From positions 88,635,910 through 88,699,909 of the forward strand of contig NC_061118.1 of NCBI RefSeq assembly GCF_002878395.1: DNA of 64,000 bases, in the 5' to 3' direction. Every line of letters begins with the position of its first letter. Within the stretch, counting starts at the first letter, position 1. Below the pieces are notes generated by a model. The model saw only the letters and a list, made by a program, of their open reading frames with translations, had not been told where the DNA came from and did not search any database. This document shows, piece by piece, positions 48,169-60,013 of this stretch. A program made the position numbers and the translations under genes. Source of the DNA: Capsicum annuum (lineage: Eukaryota > Streptophyta > Magnoliopsida > Solanales > Solanaceae).

Positions 48169-49700
48169 TGATGTGTGAGAAGATTCTAACACATTTGAGG
48201 GTTTTAACTAAGAATAATTGCGAAGCCTTAAGCAAATTTTGTCATTTTTGATTGTTTTCTCTTTGATATTGCAGTAAAAGTCAAGATGCAAGAGAACCAA
48301 CAATAATAGAAGTAAAACAGTTGATTTTTGAGCAAGTAGAGAGGAAAGTATAGATGACGACTTGTCTGATAAGTCATCAGCCTTGTGATAAGCTATCAGA
48401 GTTTCCCTTAGCCTTATATGGAGAATAAGATTCAACTGGAAGAAGTGACGACAGCCTGTGATAAGCTATCAGAGTTATGATAAGTCGTCAGGCTCGTCGT
48501 CAGGCTTAGGCAGTTCTTGATGACTTGAAGTGAAGAAGTGACGACAATTCTGATAAGTTGTCACATGTATGATAAGCCATTAGGCTTCATTGTTAGCTAA
48601 AGATAAAACTTGTTCAAATGTGAAGAGGAGCTGGCGACATTCCTAATAAGGCATTAGACTCCTGATAAGCTATCACACACGTCGTCATCTGTTTGAGAAA
48701 ATACTGTGATCTGTGATTTTGTTTACATAATTAGGATGAAGTATTTAAAGCATATGTTAGGGTTTTCTAATCGAAAGGGGTGGAACATCTTGAACTTATT
48801 CCAAAGGCAAAGACACCTCTTTTTGGGGCTCAAAAACTTAGAATTCAATTTTCAAATCTTTGATTTGGTTGTGGGAATTTTCTCTTGAGCTTAGAAGAGA
48901 ATCAACTTCAGACTTCATCATTTGTAAGTTTATTTACTTTGAATGATGATTTCAATTGTTGCTATCTATTTCTTTCTCATATGGAACTAAAACCCACAAC
49001 TAAGGTTGTGGGATCTATGTTTATTCCCCTATGGATTTAATAGTTGGTTAGGGTTTGAGTGATTGTGGGGATATCTTGATAATTCCTTTGTTATGATTGT
49101 AATTTATTGGTTGCAAACAATAAATTCCTTCTTATGTTGATTTGCTCGAACTGAGAAATAAACTAGAAGTAGCTAATTATCAACAAGGATTTTGTAAGGT
49201 GAAGCTCCCATCTAATGATTAATACTGTAACAAGATTGATCAACTTGAGATAAAATCAGTATGAATAGAATGATTTCCTAAGTTCGAGAGAATTAGGGAG
49301 TTTAGCATCTAGGCAGGTTGAGAAATGCTTAGATGGACTGTCGAAACTGATAATTTGGTGTTTCCCACAAGTCATGAGAACTCAATACTACAGTTATTAT
49401 TTAATAGGAATTAATAATCATAGTGATCACAACCCTAGTTCCTCTCTATTGCTAATTTGAACTATTGAAATTTTAGTTTTGAACTCTGAAGCAAGTTAAA
49501 ACTTTAACATTTGTTTGATCATCTACCCCCATTTTATCTTTTTGTATCATTTGTTTGAATTCAGCTTATAGCTATAGTTTCAAATTATTTTAATCGCCAC
49601 TCACATTGTTCCTCGTGGATTTGACCCCTATTCTAAAGTTGGGTAAATATATTGATGAGACCACCTTGCACTAAATTGATGTGTAAGTTGAGCGTTATTA
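48169..49700 (+). repeat. 3' LTR of the 43802-49700 element
   Basis: 1532 bp, opening TGATGTGTGAG. The terminal CA is mutated to TA (GCGTTATTA). The TGATAAGYYRTCA cluster is conserved at 48367-48675. Frames 48208-48435 and 48706-48888 are incidental. Confidence 0.92.
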
Positions 49701-49705
49701 GGCAT

Positions 49706-50177
49706 GACACATCCTTATCTCGGAGGTTAGAGGGTGTGCCATATCCTTGGCCATAGAATCTCCAAATTTTACCATTGCTTACTCCTCCCTTTTGTCTTTG
49801 CATTCCTCACTTCTTGGGTCCCTTTTCATCACCATTAGACATTGTAATACTCCCAAACATTGATATTAACATCTCATATTGACTCCTATAACATCAAACA
49901 CCACAAATTAGTGCATAAAATAAGATAGAATTCATCGAGATGAACTAAAACAAAATATAGGTCAAGCAAGTAATGCTAGTTTTCCCGTCTTAACTCTAAA
50001 TGACTAATTTGAATAAAAAAATTTTCTAACCACACCTTCAACTTTAGAATCATGTAGTTTCACACCTAGATGCCCAATTATATGAATAATAACTCATTAC
50101 ACACATAAAAAGTCCTCAAAACTAGGCTAAATACGTCCAGATAATGACACTTAGGTGCATAAGTCTACCTAAGATCA
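49706..50177 (-). repeat. Right (5') LTR of the Athila-type element, part 2
   Basis: Continues the LTR after the LARD-like insertion and aligns with 34617-35086 (CGGAGGTTAGAGG…, TTGCATTCCTCACTT, GAATTCATCGAGAT, TAATGACACTTAGGTGCATA). It ends at …AAGATCA (50177), the minus-strand LTR start TGATCTTAGG. Confidence 0.85.
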
Positions 50178-52630
50178 AAAGATAATAAAAGTTACTCCCT
50201 TGATTATTGCTCGTTTAATGAAAAAGAGGAAATAACTTGTAACGAAAAAGTTAAAGGCTTGATAGGATCTACTGTGAGAGATTACATGATAGCCAAACAA
50301 AATGAAGTAATTTCTTAACTCACTAAAAAGTTGGAAATTCTCCAAGTAATGTAGCGCAATAAGGATCTGTCTAACTAGTCATTAATGACAACACGTTCAT
50401 CTTGGAGGACTCCAGTTTTTTTCTCTAATTCCCTCCTCTCAACTCACCTAATCAGGGGATTTGTCCAAATAATACCCCAATGATCTTCAATCAAAAACCT
50501 CCCCTAGACCTTGTCATTAATAATCCGCTCTTATACTAAAATCATACCCCAACATATCAATCAAAATAATATCCCAGATGCTTACTATCCCCAATATCCA
50601 CCTCCCACCTATCATACTCCTCCAAATACCTACAATCCCTAAAACATCCTTCCAACTTACCAGTATAATTATTAGAATGCCAATAATCTGTAAAACTTAC
50701 TCCAATATACCAAAAGTCCTCTCTAATTGTCCAAAATTTACCACTTGTCCAACTCATACCAATAAATTCATTACATGTTATATCACCTATATCTATATAC
50801 TAACTTTCCAAATCCTAAGGTTAATTACTATTAGGAAAAAAGAGTGGAATTCCCTAAAGAGAATCATAAGAAGGACATATTAGCTGTAAAAGGGGAGATT
50901 ACCTGGATAAGAGAGCTTCATGGTGTATCTAAAAATGTGGGTTTTAGATATTATGATCTATGTATTCATGCTAATATAAAATGTTCAATAGTACGAGGAA
51001 TCTCATTGCCTATCTAAGGGATAGTGTGATCAAATGGTTGGAGTCAGCAAGAATGAAGTATTACTAATAAGGTTGTTTAGCCAAAGTTTAAGTGATAAAG
51101 CCTTACAATTGTTTACTTCACAAGAGTTGAAAAATGGCCCAAATAGGGAAATTTGGCCAAGAAATTTGCTCAGAGATATGCTTGTAACATAGAAGTAGGT
51201 CTAGATCAATATGCATTGAATAAGATTAAGAAAAAATCCAATAAATACTTTCATGATAGTCTTATCAATAGAGGAAAGAAGTAACAAAATTTTGGACACC
51301 CATGATAGAGGAGGATATTATAGCAGTATTCCCTCATGTACATAAATTAGAAATCTATGATAAAATGATATGGTGTTCATATAACATTCATAGACTTAGT
51401 CAAAAATTGGTGAGAAAGTTGAAAAGGGTCTTAGAACTGGTAAGGTTGCTAAGATCCCAACATAATTATGATCATTTTAATTTTCAAAGAAAAAGAAATA
51501 GGATGTAACTTCTGGATCCTTCATCCCCAACACGAAACTAAGAAAGACCTCAAGGCTTAGAAGGACTCCTCTCCACTTATCTATTCTCAATATTCATTAA
51601 ACACCCAATTTGTTTCTTATACCTATCCTCCTACTTAGATGAATAACAAAATAATATAGCACATTACCAAACTACCAGAACATCCAAACTACCCACTAAA
51701 ATTCTCTTCCAAATTCCCAAAATTACCAACCTAATGTACACTACATAAAATTACCACCATTGTCTCCATCAGCCAACCAAAATAAGCTCTTTATTCTAAA
51801 TATAAACAAAGACACCACAAGACATTTACCCCATTATAAGAAAGCCAACTCAACTCTTTTGAATATTGAAGGAAGCCAGACACATTCAACCAATCTAACT
51901 TAAACCCTTTAATGCCAATTCTTAATTTTTTCGGGCCAACAAAAATTGGGCATATCATTTAGGAAGTGTTGGACACTCGACTTAGTAATGTATCAAGTTG
52001 AAGTATAAAATCCAAAATTTAGTTAATTAAAAATTCATTACTCTCTAACCACCAGCACTGAATGTCACTAACAATCCTTTGTTGAACCATGGAGGGGCTG
52101 CCATTAATATGACTGAAACTGAGAATGAATGGATAGTGATAAAGTGATAGTCCAAGAAATATGGATAAAATGGAGAACATAGAAAATATAAAAAATATAG
52201 AGAAGCTCGTGGTTGCCTTAAGTATTAGCAAGAAACCATAATTTGTGGTGTTGACATCCCCATATCAAAATTTTGACTTATGATAATAAAGAAAGAATTC
52301 ATTATAGAGACCACCACTAATCATGGTATGACTCAATTGGGTCGATGTTATTCTCCTAAAAATCTAGCAAATAATGGATACAAAAATGAACACCAAAAAA
52401 TGTCAATTCTAAAGGAGAAGCTGAAGAGTTTTAAAGGAGAATGGAACCAAATGAGTATTCTATTGTTAAGTATTTGGAGAAGAGCTTAACCTTTATTTCC
52501 ATTTTGGTACTATTGATGAGTTCCCAATATCAATAGACAAGTTTTATTGAAGATCCTCGATGAAACCTATTCGTCAATAGCACAAGTGGTGCGAATTTAG
52601 CTATTATGATAAGCAAGGTTATGGGAAATC
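50178..52630 (+). pseudogene. Tat/Ogre gag remnant
   Basis: Gag of a plus-strand Tat/Ogre element. A P/Y-rich N-terminal part includes YYPQYPPPTYHTPPNTYNP (about 50578-50634). The capsid region begins near EITWIRELHGVSKNVGFRYY (about 50888-50950), then LFSQSLSDKALQLFTSQELK (about 51072-51130), AKKFAQRYACNIEVGLDQYA (about 51150-51215) and NKIKKKSNKYFHDSLINRG (about 51220-51278). The open part 51302-51508 reads EEDIIAVFPHVHKLEIYDKM and matches the stretch between capsid and the zinc-knuckle-free C-terminus of Ogre gag. Stops and shifts are frequent. 51510-52630 is a degraded P/Q-rich spacer leading to protease; the frames at 52019-52489 in it are not recognisable. Confidence 0.78.
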
Positions 52631-52639
52631 ACTATATCT

Positions 52640-53041
52640 ATTTCAACAGGGAAGAGTTTCCTTTTTAAGGAGTAATACATAACAAATCCTTAAATAACAC
52701 TCTCAAATACTAATACACGATAGCCAATTGAGTTCTTATAGATAATGGCTTAGGATTGAACCTTTTCCCACTATTTACATTGATTTAGTATGATTATGAT
52801 TTAGGCAAGATTTGCTAAATTCATGTTAGTGTGAGAGCCTTTGATTGAGGAGAAAGGGTTACCATTGGTGAAGTTAATTTGCTTGTTAAATTAGGACTTG
52901 CTGAATTCCTAATAGAATTTTAAGTCTTGGATATCACCACCAATTACAATTTACTCCACAAGAGTCCATGGATATATATGGTTGTATTTGTTCTCTCGAC
53001 TTTCCACCAGTTACTAAAGTTTGTATGGGATGATCATGAGG
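52640..53041 (+). pseudogene. Tat/Ogre protease remnant
   Basis: Reads PF-GVIHNKSLNNTL near 52655-52700, then VLIDNGLGLNLFPLFTL (about 52732-52782), with the catalytic D-x-G changed in context to D-N-G. It continues HVSVRAFD-GERVTIGEVNL (about 52823-52880), then LVKLGLAEFLIEF-VLDITT and HQLLKFVWDDHE up to 53040. This is the Ogre/Tat protease block in order. The text resumes with VVIQVKEVI after the solo LTR, at 55155. Confidence 0.8.
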
Positions 53042-55153
53042 TGTAACATCCCCAAACTTTTCCAAGCTAAATTTTGTCCCTAAAGTATCAAGATTTGGAT
53101 TCTAGAATGATTTACACTAATTTTCCTATGGAATTCTATAGATTTTAAATTTTCATTACGTATATGACTGAATAAGCTTTTCGTCGATATAAGATTCGTC
53201 CAAAATGGACACTTCGTGAAGAAGTTATGGCTATTTTATGTGCTAGGCATAAAACATCGTCATTTTGATGTTTAGCGCATCACAGAGATGGTTTAATTAG
53301 AAATTTTCAAATTTAAGTGGGACCTCGTGATAGTGTTGCATCGTAGAGGATCCCAATTTTGCATTCGTCAATTTTCAGTGAGCTATCGCGATAGTTGTGC
53401 GTCGCGGTGGCCTATAAAATTAGGCACCAGTTATATTTTTACTCTTTCTCATTAAGCGTAAAATGGTACTTCTCCAACCCCTTATCAACTCCAACACGGG
53501 ATTTAATCCCAAGAACACCAAAGTAAGATTATTTTCATTAAAATCTCTCAAGAAACTCCATTAGGGTTTCAAACTAAAAAACCTAGTAACTCAAGATTCA
53601 ACTTGAGTTTTTGAAGAAAATTAGAGATTTGGAATTCCCAATACATAAGCTTCAAGAATCATTCATTATTTTTCAAAATAGAGGTACGTGGGGTTTATCC
53701 TAAAACCTACATGGGCTTGAAATTATTAAAGCATGATTTAAAGGTTTTGATGCATGTATTTTATGGGGGTTTTGAAAACTATATTATTGATTATGCATTT
53801 CAAAAGTTTCAATGCTACTATTTCTTTGGCCTTGTGGTCTTTTCCCCTAAATTGATTTACATATATATGTATATGTATGAATTTGAGATTTAAGATTGTT
53901 GAGAACATAAATTATGAACTCCTTCACATGTATTTATTAAAGATTATGGTTTTGTGATTTGAAAGATGTTTTTGTAATATCCTAGCATTTGAACATGATT
54001 TGGAATTGTTGAGAGGATGTTTCTTGATGTCAATATGTTCTTGTGTGTATGAGAAAGAATTTCATGTGTTTATATGAGGTTTGAAAAAAAACAAAGATTC
54101 ATTGAATTGAATTATTGAAATGCTGGTCTCAAAACTTGTGTTTTGAATACAGAGATTTATGATAGACTAATAATGGCTCAGAGATGTGACTTGCAAGTCA
54201 ATGATATAACGATACCATATGTACTCATGCCATAACAAATTATGTTTTCAGAGCTTGTTTTCAGAGTATGTTTTCAGAGACTGCATGTTTTGACAGAGTT
54301 TTAAGAATGAGCTTAAAAAGGGTTAGGTGGTTACCTGAAGAATGTGCGAGTTCAAGAAACTCTTAGCCTAAAATCATATTTACCGATATGGGTAGATTAT
54401 TATTGTGCGCTGGCAACGGCCGTATGGCGTAGTAGATTCAGAGACTTTGGCCCTTGCAGCACACTTGGGTTGGGGGCTTCGCTGCTGAGTTAATGGCAGT
54501 TTCCATATATCCCATAGAATTTTCAGAGTTGTAGGGTATACCACCTAGCACAGAAGTAACACAGATTTCTCAGAGTTGAGATGATTTTTACAAAGTCTTT
54601 AAAATGCCTATGTGAATTCTTACTATTTGATATACTTCTGAAATGTTTTAAATTGCTCTTATATATTTTGAATAATAAATGATTATTTTGGATATGCTCT
54701 GCATACCAGTACATCTGTATTGACCCCCTCCCCCTCCAACCTCTTAGGTTCTAAGGCACAGTCTAGGGGTCCAGATAAGCAGTAGATAATTCAGACAGCT
54801 AATCAGATCGTGCAATAGTGAGCCTTCTCTATTCTAGAAGGCCTGTCTTTTCAGGTTATGTCACTTATTTCATATTTGATCTACTGGGGGCCTTGTCCCA
54901 GTTTCAGACAGTTGTCATATTTCATGTAGTAGAGATTTTGCAGACTGAGTCAGATGTTATTTGGATGTTGTTGAATTGCAATTTTCATAAATATGTTGAA
55001 TTTAGAATTGTCCATGTTTTCATAGAAGATTATGTTTTCGCATCTTCTTTTATTATATGAATATTGTGCATGATTACCAGATAGAGAAGGGTGTTCTAGC
55101 CCTTCATCATTTGGGATGTCCATCACGGCTAGGCCCTAGTTTGGGTCATGACA
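53042..55153 (+). mobile_element. Solo LTR, Tekay-type, with target site duplication TGAGG
   Basis: 2112 bp, TGTAACATCCCCAAACTTTT to GGGTCATGACA, flanked by perfect TGAGG (53037-53041 and 55154-55158). It shares its first 350 bp with the LTR beginning at 63653 (CCCTAAA, GAATAAGC-TTCRTCGAT, AGCGCATYRCAGAGA, CCAGTGAGC-type phrase), so the two belong to one family. The end CACGGCTAGGCCCTAGTTTG is also kept in the 3' LTR at 10681. A TGTTTTCAGAG phrase repeats three times at 54243-54278. The frames 53711, 54523 and 54818 are incidental. It interrupts the Ogre protease. Confidence 0.93.
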
Positions 55154-55158
55154 TGAGG

Positions 55159-56815
55159 TGGTCATTCAAGTGAAGGAAGTCATTTGATCCATCCTAGTGA
55201 GTGTGTGCTTATAATTAAAGATATCCTAAGCGAGAGTGATTTCTTCATAGTGGAAATCCTAAATGACATGGTGAAAAGTCTGACTCCCCAAGTGCCGATG
55301 CCTTCTATGTATAAAATATTGGCCACATCATGCTAAAAAGTGGTTTTAATCCTATATTTATCTTGGGAGAGAATTTAACTGGCATTATTGAACGATTCTT
55401 TGTCCCAAAATAGTTATTCAATTAAATATTAGGATATATGCCTATTGAAGATGATGAAAAAAGGCCAAAAAGTTAAATATGGAGATAGGTATTCTGATAT
55501 TATTAACTTATCTATATTAGTTATTTTTATGTGCAAGAATCCTATAATTAATAGTTCAAGGGATGGAATAGGAACTTGTTTGAAGAATATAATATTTTTC
55601 GAGATGAATTTCTAGATACATCGGGGACTAGAAAAGCCAAACATGGAGAAAAGTTGTAGAACTGGAACTTCTCTCTGTTCATGATTCCCCAATCACTATG
55701 GTAGAAAAAATTATTTAGCCTTTTGCAAAATTCATAGTAGTTTGGATGAGGCTCGAGACCCACCTTTTTTGCTTTTATATCCCTTAGTACTATTTTTACT
55801 TTTCCAAAAGGAATAGAGTCATACTAGTATGGGTTATCACCAAAGATTTAGTTTTTTTGAATTCAATGAAAAGCATCTCTTATCTTAAAAATCATCTAAA
55901 ATTATTTATTTTGATTTTTTAATCAACTATTATTATCTAACTTGATTCATCTTTTATTACTGTAACAATAATCTAAAAGTTGCTAGTGGGATGTCATATT
56001 AAGAGTTAAATGAACAAATTGAGGTAGATGATGATGAATGTGGAGAATATGATGAAGATACTATTGTTCAATGATAATTGATGGAAGAATTAAAAGATTT
56101 TGAGAATTGAGAAAAGCCTAATATAGAAGAAACTAAAATGGTTAATCTAGGGCATGAAGGAGGAATCAAAGAAACTAGGATCAACATCCACTTAACAAAA
56201 GCACAAAAAAGAGAACTTACATATTACTCAAGGATTATATTAACATATTCGCCTTATTTTATGATGATATGCCAAGACTGAATATGGATATTGTGACCCA
56301 CAGGTTGTCGACTGATCCAAGATTTAATTTTATAAAGTAAAAGACTAAAAAATTTAAGCCAGATTTAAGTATGAGAATTAAAAAGAAGATCACTAGGTAG
56401 ATCCAAGATCAATTTAATAAAGTCATGAAATAATATAATTTGGTTGTCTAACAATGTTCCAGTACTAAAGAAGGAAAGTAAGATTAGTATCTGTGTGGAT
56501 TACAAAGATCTGAACAAGGCCAGGCCAAAAAATGACTTTCCATTACCCAGCACCTATATCCTTATTGACAACTATGTGAAGCATGAGGTGTAGTCATTCA
56601 TGGATTTTTTTGTTGTATATAATTAGAGTATAATGGATTGAATATACATAAAAGATGGATTTTATCATACCTAAGGTGTTTATCTATAATGACTCATTTT
56701 GTTATTAATAAAAATATATAAGGTAAAGGCCTTTGATTCTCATTCATCATAAATGTGAGGATCAAATACTTAGTAAAGTATTATATAGGATATATATTAA
56801 GGTCATACAATACCC
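55159..56815 (+). pseudogene. Tat/Ogre protease end, G-patch-like segment and RT start
   Basis: After the solo LTR the Ogre frame resumes. At about 55330-55430, MLKSGFNPIFILGENLTGII then ER, and later ILGYMPIEDD, has the spacing of the G-patch-like segment found between protease and RT in Tat/Ogre elements (G-x-x-x-G-x-G-L/N..GI.EPI…LGY.P). RT begins near 56215: DYINIFALFYDDMPRLNMDI, then VTHRLSTDPRFNFIK, KPDLSMRIKKKI, and RPKNDFPLP-TYILIDN (about 56523-56572), then SFMDFF (about 56597). RT breaks off near 56720, before the catalytic palm; no RNase H or integrase follows. 55500-56200 has no clear motif, and the minus frame at 55548 is a shadow. Confidence 0.75.
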
Positions 56816-59800
56816 CTAGAACAAAGTTAAGTTGAAAGTGTCCTTACCAATTTAGTTTCGGCGTAAGTTTAAACTAGGGTCAAATTCAAACAAGAACTCA
56901 TTCTTGAATTTATAAATTTAGGGGTTCCAACAACCACCAAATTAAAGATATTTGAGTCTTCTTTCTAACTCAACTAGTCGTTCATCAATCCTCTTCCTAA
57001 GTAAAAAGTTATGATCATTTTACTGAAGTCTATCCTTCTAAAAAGTTAAGGCCACCATAGCGGGATTAGGGTATTATTGTGACGTCGCTATAGTAATTAT
57101 ACAGATGTTCCTATAGAAATATGCATGTCTCTATAGTGGGACAACAATATTTTATTACCATATTTTGACGCGTTTCAGCCCCCAACTCCAAAATATTCAT
57201 TCTTATGATCTAGAGGGGCAATTTTCTCTTGGTCTGGGTAGAAATCCTTTTTTAAGGTAAGATTTTTTAATCCTTTATAATATTGATTAATCATCCATCT
57301 TCTATAACCACTAGAATGAGGAATCTATGGTGAAATTCTTGTGGCTTTGAACCCAGCGTTCAAAAAATTATGGGGAAACCTATGGGTATATGTATTTTCA
57401 CCTAGAATTGATTTTAGTTTGTCAATTACCTCTTATGAGTATGAAATTATGATTCTAAAATATAAGACGTGATAGTTGAGGATCTTGAATTCTATACAGG
57501 CGAGACCTTTAGCTTTAAATTCCATTAAAGAAGTTGGGCGGAGCCTGATAGAATTAATTTTATGATTAATTATCCCTTGGATAATTTTGTAGGGCATGTA
57601 TAAGGGTAAAAATAGTGGGTTTGAATTTCCAAGGCATTTGTTTGAATAGTATCTTATTAATTACTCTATTATTTGTTCTTATTAGATGATTTAGCCTTTG
57701 AAAACATGAAGATAAAGAAAGATTGTTTATGGTATAGCTTACTTATTTTGGCGGCTTGGCGACCAGGTAGGTTATGGTTATAAGTAGAACTATAGTTAGT
57801 AATTGTATTCATAATATAGATTATACTGGAGAAATAATTCTTAGGCCTATGGGCATGGAGTTTGGGTGGACAAAACATGAATCTAATGTAATAAAGGCAT
57901 AAATATATGTTATTATGTTAATGGATGAATCCTTGATGTGTATTTAATATTTGTATAACTCTATGGTGGACTGTAATATTAATTTGGGAATATAGGTGAT
58001 CAGGAGACTGTGTGATCTTATAATCTAGTGATTTAACCTAATTACCATAAAAAGGACAGACTTGATATTATGAATGTTTGGAATAAGGGATAATCTTACT
58101 TAAAGTTTGTGATGAGAACTGACTATTAAATTAGGAGACAGACACATAACTTAAGAGTCTAAAGTCAAGTTAGGCTAAGCGTTAAAATGTAAAAGGTATA
58201 AAGGTATATGACTAAAGTTATATTGTAAGTTGAAAGGGTTGATTGATTTGCTAATAAAGTAGGGTCTTGAAACTAGTAATTACTTAAATGTAAAGGTTGC
58301 TAGATAATAGTAAATCCTTGGTCATGGTATAAATAAAGAAGGATTGGATTAATTAATAAATTTATGAATGTTGAACAAGAGTTTAGACTCTATTTGACTA
58401 GATGTTAATTCCTAAAATAAGTACTTGAATTTAATGAATATGGCTTGGTAATCTTATTTGGATAAGCTATGGATTGGTCTTTGGACATATTTTAACTAAT
58501 GTATATGAATTTATAAGGCTTGAATTGCATCCAGTCAGGCATACTTATGATTTCATGTATTAAAAAATAATTATTGTCTACATTAAATGATTAACTTGAG
58601 TTTGACCAAGTTTTTGGACTGTTTGTCACCTTTTTACAGTGCATGTTCAAGAAGATAAATTACTGAATGATATCCTAAGTATTAATGACATATAGTGAGG
58701 TTATATTAAGATCTTGTTTGATTATACAAGTGTAGTTATGATTATTGTGAAATCTGTTACTTAATATAGGATACCTATATTTGGACATCTTCAGGGAATT
58801 TTTACTTATTATTGTGGTATGTACCAGTATTTGGACATCTACACGAGATATATATACTTATTATTATAGGATGTATCGGTATTGGGACATCTTTATGAGA
58901 TTTATATATATTACTATGGAATATTATGGTATTTGGACATCTTCACAGGATTGATTATTTTGTTCCTTAAGAGAACCTGGATTTGTGATCATTTTTTATA
59001 CTATTTATTATATTGTCTCCTTGAGTAGTCTGGGCAAAAGATATAAAAGAATGGCATATATTCTATTGTTGTCTACCTGTGAAATTGATTAAGGATATAA
59101 TTTATTATTGTTGAGTCATGGTTGTAGACTTGGTTAATGATTGATAGTCATGATTTGTTGATTGGATTATTGTTGGTAGTCATTATTTGGACTTCGTATA
59201 TATCTATGTTGACACACTTTATTAAATTCTTTGGTGCTATTGTGGAAAGATAATTGGGAAGATAATTGAAGTAATTGTTAAGGATTTAGGGTTGTACTTG
59301 TTACAAGGTTATGGAGAGTTGTCTCATTTATTATTGTGGTTAAATAAGGTGTAAGTAAAATAGATGGCTTAATAATAATTAGTAGGGTTAAGCAATGGCG
59401 AGTTATTTTGTATGAGATTTAATATGAAGAGTGATGTGTGATTAGTGAGATTAAGTGTGAAAGGTATAAAAGGAATGTCAATAGTATTTATTGAGTACTA
59501 GTAATGGAGAAGATACAATTAGGTCAGTGAGAATAAGAATTGAATATTCTTACGTAACACAAGTGGATGAAAATGATATGTATTAAATTGTTATATGAGT
59601 GGTCATCCTTTGTTGTGATATTTATATTGTGTTTATGTGATCTAATCCTAGTTGGATAATAATACCTACCAATATGTGTTATTTGTATTGATACTACTCT
59701 TACTATACCTTTTTTGTGGTATAGTTTGGGTCCAAAATCAGTAGGTGTTTTAGGTTTGACATGGAAAGTGATCTCCAGATGCTTCTTCTCTTCTCACTCC

Positions 59801-60010
59801 ATGGTGGAAGCTGTGTCTTGTTTTATCCTTCATTATACATTAAGTTCTTATAATTATTTAGATTAAGTCCTTAGGGACCAGTTGTAAAAAATAAAATTTA
59901 TTATTTTACTTTATGACTTCCATGTGTTTTCAAATTAGGTATTAAGGAGTTTTTCTATCTAAGTAGATTAGAGTATGTGCCCTCATGATACGATAATTGT
60001 GATTGTGACA
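56816..60010 (+). repeat. 5' LTR of a truncated Tekay-type element (unusually long)
   Basis: 3195 bp, opening TACAATACCCCTAGA (from TGTAATACCCC) and ending TGATTGTGACA immediately before a primer site. It is longer than the other Tekay LTRs here (2.1-2.6 kb). A roughly 50-bp tandem array at 58767-58955 adds to it. No coding frame. The target duplication cannot be tested because the 3' end of the element is missing. Confidence 0.7.
58767..58955 (+). repeat. About 50-bp imperfect tandem repeat, four copies
   Basis: TATTTGGACATCTTCA-type cores recur at 58783, 58833, 58885 and 58935 (position of GGACAT), with a period of 50-52 bp. Each is followed by a TTTATATAYTTATTATTATG-like segment. It lies in the LTR at 56816-60010. 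Confidence 0.8.
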
Positions 60011-60013
60011 AGT

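Larger units (their letters stand above)
43802..49700 (+). mobile_element. Non-autonomous (LARD-like) Athila-type element, TSD GGCAT
   Basis: 5899 bp, flanked by perfect GGCAT at 43797-43801 and 49701-49705. LTRs are 1529 bp (43802-45330) and 1532 bp (48169-49700), both opening TGATGTGTGAG. The primer region after the 5' LTR (AAAACGGCGCTGTTGTCAGA) is the Athila/Tat type TTTGGCGCCGTTGCC, mutated. A GAGGACAAG…AAGTTGAAGGTG tract precedes the 3' LTR. The 2838-bp internal region has no gag, protease, RT or integrase motif, so mobility would depend on a partner element. It carries an unusual reading frame at 45481-46551. Confidence 0.92.
24990..50177 (-). mobile_element. Athila-type Ty3/Gypsy element carrying four later insertions
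   Basis: Minus-strand element. Its 5' LTR is on the right (42776-50177, split), its 3' LTR on the left (24990-35086, split), with a purine tract at 35087. Excising inserted DNA gives LTRs of 1498 and 1501 bp. Internal remnants in minus-strand order are: gag start (42510-42336), capsid (39695-38750), gag tail (38700-38120), protease (37533-37287), then a long non-coding 3' region. RT, RNase H and integrase are absent. The gag wording (ATWDDLAKRFV, LHINFHY) and the GGGAGGCAACCT block are Athila features. No matching target duplication is visible at the outer ends (24985-24989 gttat, 50178-50182 aaaga). Confidence 0.8.

Noticed and set aside
50557..50883. 101-codon plus frame and overlapping 66-codon minus frame.
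   Set aside because: Another frame there reads as P/Y-rich Ogre gag; these two are shadows.
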